This document shows, piece by piece, positions 1-5,558 of a DNA stretch of 6,796 nt (position 1 is the stretch's first letter; every line of letters starts with the position of its first letter). The stretch covers positions 1 to 6,796 of the forward strand of contig JAUWVE010000084.1 of NCBI GenBank assembly GCA_030617565.1. Reading direction: 5' to 3'. Position numbers and translations under genes: made by a program. The notes under the pieces are model-generated. The model was not told the DNA's origin, ran no database searches, and worked only from the letters and a program-made list of their open reading frames with translations. This DNA is from Gammaproteobacteria bacterium. Lineage in GTDB: Bacteria; Pseudomonadota; Gammaproteobacteria; BMS3Bbin11.

Positions 1-43
1 TAAGACCAAGACAAAAACAAAGACCAAAATCAAAAGCAAGATC
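1..43. repeat. A/C-rich low-complexity tract
   Basis: The first 43 bases are almost free of T on the plus strand and consist of loosely repeated six-base words of the form AAGACC, AAAATC, AAAAGC and AAGATC. It looks like the end of a degenerate short tandem repeat that may continue to the left of the window. No reading frame of note is present. The repeat unit is imperfect, so calling it a tandem repeat rather than biased composition is uncertain. Confidence 0.4.
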
Positions 44-54
44 GGAGGCAACAT

Positions 55-110
55 TGTAGGTCCGAATTCATTCGGACAATAATATCTGTGCGAATGAATT
101 CGCACCTACA
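55..110. repeat. REP-like palindromic doublet (two hairpins in inverted orientation)
   Basis: Two 24-base arms (55-78 and 87-110), separated by 8 AT-rich bases, are inverted copies of each other with only two mismatches. Each arm is itself a hairpin: a 7-bp stem 60-66/71-77 with loop TTCA, and a 7-bp stem 88-94/99-105 with loop TGAA. The two differences between arms are at the paired positions 62/75 (C-G in the left hairpin) and 90/103 (G-C in the right hairpin), so each local stem stays intact. The core resembles the GTAGGTGCGAATTCATTCGCAC-type palindromes scattered between genes in many gammaproteobacteria; that comparison is from memory, not a search. Its role here is unknown. Paired REP units can act as transcript-end structures or protein-binding sites. 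Confidence 0.75.
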
Positions 111-148
111 GAGTTAATCACATTATGCTCACACAACAAGGTTTTGAC

Positions 149-200
149 TTTCCTTTCCCCTTTTACCTTTTCTCTTTCCCCCTGGTTTTCATCCCCTTTT
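149..200. other. Pyrimidine tract in a gene-free stretch
   Basis: Of 52 plus-strand bases only four are purines (165, 184, 185, 191). The 8-mer CCCCTTTT occurs twice, at 157-164 and 193-200. Such homopurine/homopyrimidine DNA can adopt unusual structures, but nothing here shows a function. In the remaining flanks, 111-148 and 201-256, I see no gene, promoter or clear repeat; only a weak 5-bp inverted pair (211-215 with 235-239) stands out. Confidence 0.5.
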
Positions 201-256
201 GGGTTGTCGAGCACTGGAAGGCTGGGCCGGAAATAGTGCGGTGCATGTCTGAGCTT

Positions 257-521
257 GTGTGGTATCTCGACTCATGAGTATATATCAGAGTCCCACATAT
301 GACCCTGGACAAGGCACGGTCCGCAGTTAATGGTTATTCCCTTAACAAGGATTGTAATGCAGGATTGGGTCATATGTGGGGCTCCCTTTGGGCACAGCGA
401 GTAGCCATCATCTACTGCGTTGCGTCTCTTGGAAAGGACACGGCCATTCCCTGCGAAACACGCCTTGCAGCTAATAGCTACTCGCTGTGCTGATATGTGC
501 TCATGAGTCGAGATACCACAC
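257..521 (+). repeat. Three-armed palindromic element (candidate mobile palindrome or structured RNA)
   Basis: This 265-bp non-coding element is closed by an inverted repeat of 32 bp (257-288 with 490-521), identical except for two T/G positions (279-499 and 281-497). Inside lie two further long inverted repeats side by side: 17 bp (289-305 with 367-383, one T/G position at 291-381) and a perfect 14 bp (392-405 with 477-490). The second arm begins at the base after the closing stem and the third ends where that stem's right arm begins, so together they form a three-way junction. Smaller stems extend the arms: 307-310/319-322 and 326-330/342-346 in one, 415-418/467-470 and 422-425/460-463 in the other. 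No plausible protein, transposase or clear target-site duplication is present. It could be a non-autonomous mobile palindrome or a structured RNA; the sequence alone does not decide. Confidence 0.7.
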
Positions 522-522
522 T

Positions 523-711
523 GGCGAGTTCACCGCGCCCGGTCCAGACTGAAGCGCGCAGAGTAGCCGGAGGCCAACACATCGGGGCGGCTTTTCTTTG
601 GTTCTGTTTCTTTTGTCCGTACAAAAGAAATGAACTCGCCCATGAAGGGCGAAACCTTCGGCTTAGCCTAAGCACAAGAACAAAAAAGAAACCCCAGCCG
701 TGCGCCAGCAC
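523..711. repeat. Second palindromic repeat-like element next to the lptG 3' end
   Basis: A perfect 10-bp inverted repeat (523-532 with 631-640) encloses a GC-rich stretch and a strong hairpin with a perfect 10-bp stem (607-616 with 621-630, loop CCGT). Downstream are a small stem-loop (644-648 with 655-659), the near-perfect palindrome 661-673 and a 4-bp hairpin at 700-711. The text around 584-640 (GGGGCGGC, then a T/C-rich arm, then ACTCGCC) matches a motif I remember as recurrent between proteobacterial genes and often mis-annotated as small proteins. It begins one base after the preceding element and stops about 10 bases from the lptG stop codon. The outer limits are estimates. No run of T directly follows a GC-rich stem on the lptG strand, so it is not a textbook terminator, though it may form the 3' end of the lptFG message. 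Confidence 0.55.
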
Positions 712-720
712 AAAAAAACC

Positions 721-1785
721 TCAAGCAATCCTCTTCAACATAACCAACGCTATGCCCAGAAATATCAACAAAGGAATAAATGCTCCCGCCATTGGCGGAA
801 TACCATAAATAAGAACAAGAAACCCAAAACCCTTTGCCATGGCAAAGAATACCAGCCCAAGCATGATCCCAAGAAACAATGTGCCCCCTACTCCTCCACT
901 TCTGACACTACGAAAAACAAAGGGAATACCCAGTAAAACCATCACAATGATTGCCATCGGTGCTGAAATTTTTTGCCAGAATGCCAGTTCATAGTGGGCT
1001 GTGTTCTGCGAGTTTTTCTTTAGATGTTTTATATATCTATCCAGATCAACAGCGGACAATTGTTCAGGTCTTACAAGAAAAACTTTGAGCACTTTCGGCC
1101 CCAGTTTTGAATGCCAGTTTGCCGATTTAAGGTGTATAGTCTCAATTCCCTTGTCGGATAAAACACTTTGCCTCAGGTTGTAGAGCACCCATTGGTCATT
1201 ATCAAACTTGCCGCTGTCCGCAACGGCAGCGGCACGCATATTCCCTTCACCATCAAACTCGAATATTTTTACATTCAGAAGTTTCAGATCAGGCAGCATC
1301 TCTCCTACCTGGATAATAGAATTATCATCACGCATCCATAAACCAAAATCTGAATGCTGACTGACACTTTTCTGCAGAGCCTCAGAGCGACCACGCTGTG
1401 CCTGCGTTTCCGCAAAGGGTGTAATAAATTCACCAATCAATACTGCTGATAGAATGATAATTGCAGCGGTCTTCATCACAGAGCCGGATATTCCCATAAT
1501 GGACATACCGGCAGCGCGCATAACGATCAGTTCAGAATCGACTGCCAGTGAAGACAGACCAAGCATGGTCCCTAACAGGGCTGCCATGGGGAAAATTTCG
1601 TAGACAACACGTGGTGTACTTAGAATAAGAAAAACCACCATATCGATGAAACCATAGTTTCCAGTGCCAACGCGTGTAATTTCATCCAGAAACTGGATAA
1701 ACATAAACAGGCCAACCAGTACAAATATCACCATAGAAGTGTATTTGAAAATGGTACGTCCAAGGTACCAGTCGAGGATTTTCAT
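721..1785 (-). CDS. lptG: LPS export ABC transporter permease LptG
   Basis: LptG pairs with LptF as the transmembrane part of the LptB2FG transporter, which lifts lipopolysaccharide out of the inner membrane and passes it to the LptC/LptA bridge. The 354-residue product has the family's usual size and plan: three N-terminal membrane helices (about 14-34, 57-80, 102-122), a periplasmic beta-jellyroll-type domain (about 125-265) and three C-terminal helices (about 272-292, 300-320, 327-349). Recognisable LptG stretches are the start MKILDWYLGRTIFKY, FPMAALLGTMLGL (65-77), SELIVMRAAG (84-93) just before the third helix, and IYGIPP (326-331). An upstream in-frame ATG at 1887 would add 34 residues inside lptF and is rejected. 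The chosen ATG overlaps the lptF stop by one base (TGATG), has no strong ribosome site, and so is probably translated by coupling to lptF. The stop TGA is at 721-723. Confidence 0.96.
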   Translation of the reverse strand: MKILDWYLGRTIFKYTSMVIFVLVGLFMFIQFLDEITRVGTGNYGFIDMVVFLILSTPRVVYEIFPMAALLGTMLGLSSLAVDSELIVMRAAGMSIMGISGSVMKTAAIIILSAVLIGEFITPFAETQAQRGRSEALQKSVSQHSDFGLWMRDDNSIIQVGEMLPDLKLLNVKIFEFDGEGNMRAAAVADSGKFDNDQWVLYNLRQSVLSDKGIETIHLKSANWHSKLGPKVLKVFLVRPEQLSAVDLDRYIKHLKKNSQNTAHYELAFWQKISAPMAIIVMVLLGIPFVFRSVRSGGVGGTLFLGIMLGLVFFAMAKGFGFLVLIYGIPPMAGAFIPLLIFLGIALVMLKRIA

Positions 1786-2879
1786 CAGTGCCGTAACCAG
1801 TCGATGCCGGGCATCAGGGAGCGGTTTGCCATCCGCCGCTGCAGCATATATAAAGCAAAAAACAGAAAAATACCATGCACCCACCACATGCCGACAAATA
1901 CAGGCAATTTTTCAGATTTTAATAATGCATGGGCATAGCCAAGTATATTGGAATAGAGAAAATACATACCAATCGCTCCCATGATGCGGCCTAGCCGTCC
2001 TCGCCGTACATCGAGAGAGCTGAAGGCCAGTGCCAGTATGGCCAGTACAGGAACGATGGCAACCTTTGACAGGCGCCACTGGATTTCAACCTTGTGAATC
2101 CTTTCATTACTTTCCAGTAGCTCACCAAAAGACATTTCTTTAGGGTACAGATTTTCGGAAACTTTCTTTACCGGTTTTATCCTGATAGCGTAAGTTTCAA
2201 AATCAATCATACGGTAATCAGCATTACCGGGTATCCCTTCATAGCGAGAGCCATTTCTCAGAATAATAAATCGGTCGCCGGTATTCGCATCGATTTGCTG
2301 AAAACCTTTTTCAGCTACCACTACCCCTTCCCTTTGCTGTGCCGCACCGTAAACAAAAATATTGCGCAGCGTATTATCATCCAGTCCGACTTCTTCCACA
2401 TAGTAGACCGCCTGACCTTTTTGCGCTTCATTGAAAATACCGGGTGTAATGGCTGAGACCATGGCCCGTTCAAGTCCTTCCTGTTTTAGTGTTTTTGCCT
2501 TAACATCTGCACCGGGAGCGATAAACAGAGCAAACATAGCAATAACTGAAGCCAGCACCATGCCCATCACGATCAGGGGCTTAAAAAGCCGCCTTAATCC
2601 AACGCCACTGGCAGCCCAGATAGTGAGTTCGTTGTCACGTATCCAACGATCCATAACCATCAAAATGGCAAGAAAAAACATGACCGGCAGCAGGACATCA
2701 AAAGTTGAAACCAGTCGTAAACCGAGCAGGGTCAACACCAGATCAGCAGGTACGTCGCCTCTGGCCGCCTGCGACAACAGTGACACCAGCCTTGCTACCA
2801 GAAAGATACTGAAAATTATGATAGTAGCGGCTATGCCGGTGTAGGTAATTTCCCGAGTGAGTGAGCGATCGAGAATCAA
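1785..2879 (-). CDS. lptF: LPS export ABC transporter permease LptF (TTG start)
   Basis: LptF is the partner permease of LptG in the inner-membrane LPS extractor LptB2FG. From the TTG codon at 2879 the protein is 364 residues, close to the E. coli length, and opens with MILDRSLTREI, a typical LptF N-terminus. Membrane helices lie at about 12-36, 57-77 and 101-121, followed by a periplasmic domain (about 125-265) and C-terminal helices at about 271-288, 298-318 and 328-347. Family landmarks are GDVPADLVLTLLGLRL (41-56), NELTIWAASG (83-92) in the coupling-helix region facing the LptB ATPase, and the conserved-looking RYEG (212-215) in the jellyroll. An ATG at 2957 in the same frame would add 26 polar, unrelated residues. 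TTG is preferred because AGGGA lies 7 bases upstream of it and the N-terminus then fits the family. Confidence 0.93.
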   Translation of the reverse strand: MILDRSLTREITYTGIAATIIIFSIFLVARLVSLLSQAARGDVPADLVLTLLGLRLVSTFDVLLPVMFFLAILMVMDRWIRDNELTIWAASGVGLRRLFKPLIVMGMVLASVIAMFALFIAPGADVKAKTLKQEGLERAMVSAITPGIFNEAQKGQAVYYVEEVGLDDNTLRNIFVYGAAQQREGVVVAEKGFQQIDANTGDRFIILRNGSRYEGIPGNADYRMIDFETYAIRIKPVKKVSENLYPKEMSFGELLESNERIHKVEIQWRLSKVAIVPVLAILALAFSSLDVRRGRLGRIMGAIGMYFLYSNILGYAHALLKSEKLPVFVGMWWVHGIFLFFALYMLQRRMANRSLMPGIDWLRH

Positions 2880-2886
2880 TGCTATG

Positions 2887-2891
2887 TCCCT
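2887..2891 (-). promoter_or_regulatory. Ribosome binding site that decides the lptF TTG start
   Basis: On the minus strand AGGGA (preceded by further A residues) ends 7 bases before the TTG codon at 2879-2877. This is a good spacing, and it supports TTG over the upstream ATG at 2957, which has no comparable site. Confidence 0.65.
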
Positions 2892-2909
2892 TTTAAATGA
2901 TAAACAGGC

Positions 2910-2936
2910 CTGACTGGCTGCAAATGCCGTTATAAT
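2910..2936 (+). promoter_or_regulatory. Possible sigma-70-type promoter for pepA-holC-valS
   Basis: A perfect TATAAT lies at 2931-2936, about 55 bases before the pepA start. The best upstream match is CTGACT at 2910-2915, only 15 bases away, or a poorer GCCTGA at the normal 17-base spacing. The -35 box is weak, so the call rests mainly on the -10 box and its place in a divergent intergenic region. The region is AT-rich from 2931 to 2956, and the lptFG promoter must lie in or near the same stretch, but I see no convincing box pair for it on the minus strand. Confidence 0.4.
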
Positions 2937-2980
2937 ATTATTAGGACAATATATCATACGCCCCTGAATCGCGAAATCCT

Positions 2981-2985
2981 GAGGA
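2981..2985 (+). promoter_or_regulatory. pepA ribosome binding site
   Basis: GAGGA precedes two consecutive in-frame ATG codons, at 2990 and 2993. The gap is 4 bases to the first and 7 bases to the second. The second spacing is the more usual one, and it gives the N-terminus MEYKVKSGSPEKQRSAC, which aligns with the E. coli PepA start. Confidence 0.6.
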
Positions 2986-2992
2986 AGAAATG

Positions 2993-4486
2993 ATGGAATA
3001 TAAAGTAAAAAGCGGCAGCCCGGAAAAGCAACGCTCTGCCTGCCTGGTGGTGGCTGTATTTAAAGATCAGGTACTGAGCCCCGCTGCCAGCAGTATTAAT
3101 GATGCGACCGGACGAATGATTTCATCCTTACTAAAGCGTGGTGACATCTCCGGGGAATGCGGCAATATGCTGATGCTACCGCAGGTTTCCGGCATCCCTG
3201 CAGAACGTGTCTTGCTGGCTGGCTGTGGAAAGGCCAATGAATTTAGTATCAAAAAACTTCTTAAAGTAACGGATGGGGTCATTAGAAAGCTGCAACAAAA
3301 TAAAATTACTGAGGCATCATTATTTCTGCCTGAACTCACTATAGAGAATAGTGATATCGGCACACGCATAGAACAAATTGTTATTCAGGCAGGACATAGC
3401 AGTTATCAATCCGACAGCCTGAAAACAGATAAGAAGGAAAACAAATCACGGCTTCAGAAGATTACCCTGTTTGTTCCCGAACGCAGCGACCTTGCTACCG
3501 GCAGACAAGCACTGCTGAATGGCCAGGCGATCGCAGCAGGCGTTAAAATGGCACGGCAGCTGGGCGACCTGCCCGGCAACATCTGTACACCAACCTACCT
3601 GGCTGAACAGGCAGCAGAAATTGCCACAGCCTTCGGTATGAAAATCAAAGTACTGAATGAAAAGGCAATGGAAAAGCTGTCGATGGGCGCATTACTCTCT
3701 GTTTCTCGCGGCAGCCGGCAGGAAGCCAGGCTGATCGTCCTTGAACATAGGGGCGGCAGTAGCAAACAAGCCCCCATAGTACTGGTTGGCAAAGGCTTGA
3801 CCTTTGATGCCGGTGGTATTTCTTTAAAATCCTCATCAGGGATGGATGAGATGAAATATGATATGTGTGGTGGCGCAAGTGTTCTTGGAACCATGCTTGC
3901 GATCGCAGAGATGAACCTGCCCCTGAATGTTGTCGCAATTGTACCAAGCTCAGAGAACCTTCCTGATGGTGATGCCAATAAACCGGGCGATATCGTCACC
4001 AGCATGTCCGGGCAGACCATAGAAATACTGAATACTGATGCCGAAGGCAGATTGATACTGTGTGACGCCCTGACCTATGCTGAGCGCTTCAAGCCCACGA
4101 CAGTCATTGATATCGCCACACTTACGGGTGCCTGCGTCGTTGCCCTGGGTGCACATGCCAGCGGTCTATTCAGTAATGATGAGTCCCTCACAGAGGAACT
4201 CGTAGATGCCGGTAATACGTCACAGGATAGAGTCTGGCCTATGCCGCTGTGGGATGAATATGATCACCAGCTAAAAAGTAATTTTGCCGACATGGCCAAT
4301 ATTGGCGGCTCAAAAGCCGGGGCGGTAACTGCAGCCTGCTTCCTGGCCCGTTACACAGAAAATTATAACTGGGCACATCTGGATATCGCCGGCACAGCAT
4401 GGTTGAGTGGCTCGAAAAAAGGGGCTACCGGCAGACCTGTCAGGCTACTTTGCGAGTTTCTGCGCAGCAGGGCTTCCAGCGCGTGA
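2993..4486 (+). CDS. pepA: Leucyl aminopeptidase PepA (peptidase family M17)
   Basis: PepA is a cytosolic, normally hexameric di-metal aminopeptidase that removes N-terminal residues, preferring leucine. In E. coli it also binds DNA, helping Xer recombination at plasmid sites and repressing carAB; whether that applies here is unknown. The 497-residue product has the N-terminal macro-like domain (about 1-160) and the C-terminal catalytic domain. Metal ligands are visible as K267 and D272 in VGKGLTFDAGG, D290 in MKYDMCGG, and D349 and E351 in the family signature NTDAEGRL (347-354). The presumed catalytic K279 and R353 are present. The ending NWAHLDIAGTAW and GATGRPV is also typical. The ATG at 2990 is a possible alternative start. 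The gene is divergent from lptF and its stop overlaps the holC start, as in other gammaproteobacteria. Confidence 0.97.
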   Translation: MEYKVKSGSPEKQRSACLVVAVFKDQVLSPAASSINDATGRMISSLLKRGDISGECGNMLMLPQVSGIPAERVLLAGCGKANEFSIKKLLKVTDGVIRKLQQNKITEASLFLPELTIENSDIGTRIEQIVIQAGHSSYQSDSLKTDKKENKSRLQKITLFVPERSDLATGRQALLNGQAIAAGVKMARQLGDLPGNICTPTYLAEQAAEIATAFGMKIKVLNEKAMEKLSMGALLSVSRGSRQEARLIVLEHRGGSSKQAPIVLVGKGLTFDAGGISLKSSSGMDEMKYDMCGGASVLGTMLAIAEMNLPLNVVAIVPSSENLPDGDANKPGDIVTSMSGQTIEILNTDAEGRLILCDALTYAERFKPTTVIDIATLTGACVVALGAHASGLFSNDESLTEELVDAGNTSQDRVWPMPLWDEYDHQLKSNFADMANIGGSKAGAVTAACFLARYTENYNWAHLDIAGTAWLSGSKKGATGRPVRLLCEFLRSRASSA

Positions 4487-4914
4487 GTCAGATTGACTTC
4501 CATATCCTTGACAACAAGGATAATTCGTCATTATTAGTGTATGCATGCCGTGTTGCTCGAAAAGCCTATAAAAATGGCTACAGAGTATATATACGGGTGG
4601 AAAATGAACAGGACATGCAGCAACTTGATACTTTACTGTGGACATTCAGCGAGCTGGACTTCATTCCTCATGCCAGCATTGCGACAGAATGCGGACAGGA
4701 AGCCGTAATTATTGGTATGATCGAGCATGAGGGTGACAGCAACATGGTACTTATTAATATAAGCACAAAAATGGCCAGTAATTATTCTCACTATTCACGT
4801 GTTATTGAGCTTATTAGCAATGACCCCGGTTGTAAGTCTGCCGGCAGAGATCGTTATCGTAAATATAAACAGATGAATGAAAAACTGAACAATCACCTGG
4901 TATCAGTAAACTGA
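4483..4914 (+). CDS. holC: DNA polymerase III subunit chi (HolC)
   Basis: HolC is the chi subunit of the DNA polymerase III clamp-loader complex. With psi (HolD) it links the loader to single-strand-binding protein at the replication fork. From GTG at 4483 the product has 143 residues, against 147 in E. coli. It opens with the chi-like strand IDFHILDN and keeps LDTLLWTF (48-55, with W53), DFIPH (59-63) and the C-terminal RDRYRKYK (122-129). These correspond by my alignment from memory to the W57, F64 and R128/Y131/K132 region that binds the SSB tail in E. coli. The GTG overlaps the pepA TGA in a GTGA junction, so translation is probably coupled; AGGG at 4469-4472 is a distant possible ribosome site. 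An in-frame ATG at 4399 lies inside pepA and would add 28 residues unlike the family. Confidence 0.9.
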   Translation: MSQIDFHILDNKDNSSLLVYACRVARKAYKNGYRVYIRVENEQDMQQLDTLLWTFSELDFIPHASIATECGQEAVIIGMIEHEGDSNMVLINISTKMASNYSHYSRVIELISNDPGCKSAGRDRYRKYKQMNEKLNNHLVSVN

Positions 4915-4915
4915 C

Positions 4916-5512
4916 ATGAGTAAAAATAAAGGAACAGCCAATGGCACACATTTATCGGATGCCATCCGTTCGTTGCAGAATTTACTGAATGACGTCAGTA
5001 CCGAAGCGGTTGATGCCACGGACGAGGCAGTAAACGAAACCACTGTCGACGAAATATTCGAAGAAACCGTAGAATTCCCTCACGAAGAAACAATTGAAGT
5101 TGATCCTGTGACCATAGAGCCGGCTTCAGTTGATATAGATAGTCATTTTGATATGAATATCCCCCCTGCACTTCCAGATGAAGATGAGGAAGCGGAAGAT
5201 GTGATCCCCACCCTGTCGGAAACAATAGTTGCTGGCGATATTCCTGTACTCAAAGAAATCGTAAGATTACCTGACGGCAGCACCATTCCTGAACCTGACC
5301 CTGGTATGACGCTAGAGCAGGCTATTGATAGCGACAGCCTGCCAACACCGGTTTCCGATGCGGCTGAAGCGGCTGCTGATGCAGTCCAGATCATACTTGC
5401 CCGTTATCGAGGTAAACCGTTAACTTCTGATGTGCGTGAAGAAATCAAATCAGCAGTAACAGAAATACTGAACAATTCCCCCGAACTGGAAATACCCGAT
5501 TCAATCATCTAA
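4916..5512 (+). CDS. Uncharacterised acidic protein between holC and valS
   Basis: I do not recognise a named family. The 198-residue product is strongly acidic: by my count 46 Asp/Glu against 10 Lys/Arg, with no Lys or Arg at all from residue 19 to 112. A short N-terminal helix (about 13-28) is followed by a long Asp/Glu/Thr/Val/Pro-rich segment that is probably disordered (about 30-95). Next come two adjacent similar motifs, VIPTLSETIV (96-105) and DIPVLKEIV (108-116), and a C-terminal helical part (about 146-187) rich in alanine that carries most of the basic residues. No signal peptide or membrane helix is seen. The start lies one base after the holC stop without a clear ribosome site, so it is probably coupled to holC. 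An acidic linker with helical ends upstream of valS is reminiscent of PopZ/DUF2497 proteins of alphaproteobacteria, but no PopZ motif is visible and I do not claim homology. Confidence 0.85.
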   Translation: MSKNKGTANGTHLSDAIRSLQNLLNDVSTEAVDATDEAVNETTVDEIFEETVEFPHEETIEVDPVTIEPASVDIDSHFDMNIPPALPDEDEEAEDVIPTLSETIVAGDIPVLKEIVRLPDGSTIPEPDPGMTLEQAIDSDSLPTPVSDAAEAAADAVQIILARYRGKPLTSDVREEIKSAVTEILNNSPELEIPDSII

Positions 5513-5558
5513 AACCAGTTTTACCTGCTGCCTGCACTAATAAACCATGGAACTGACT

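Noticed and set aside
299..493. Open frame of 64 codons on the plus strand inside the three-armed element
   Set aside because: It lies almost wholly within the inverted-repeat arms, has no ribosome site and resembles no protein; its composition follows from the palindromes.
257..521. Integron attC site, tRNA or self-splicing intron as an explanation of the branched element
   Set aside because: The GTT and AAC core boxes of attC are not found at the right places, the stems are far too long for a tRNA cloverleaf, and no intron core motif or domain V-like hairpin was recognised.
478..711. Open frame of 77 codons on the minus strand next to lptG
   Set aside because: It reads through the hairpins of the second palindromic element. 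Translations of this kind of repeat are a familiar source of spurious small proteins.
690..720. Rho-independent terminator for lptFG
   Set aside because: On the minus strand the seven-T run comes before, not after, the 4-bp GTGC/GCAC hairpin, and the next T-rich run is separated from that hairpin by nine bases. The stem is too short and badly placed.
1..720. CRISPR array
   Set aside because: The repeats are inverted rather than direct, occur in single pairs and are not separated by regular spacers.
497..936. Two overlapping plus-strand open frames (497-808 and 700-936)
   Set aside because: They cover the second repeat element and then run antisense into the 3' end of lptG, with low-complexity, unrelated translations.
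1664..1984. Antisense open frame over the lptF-lptG junction
   Set aside because: It is a shadow of two well-supported genes on the other strand, with no ribosome site or family resemblance.
3595..4020. Minus-strand open frames inside pepA
   Set aside because: These are shadows of the conserved catalytic domain of PepA and show no recognisable protein features.
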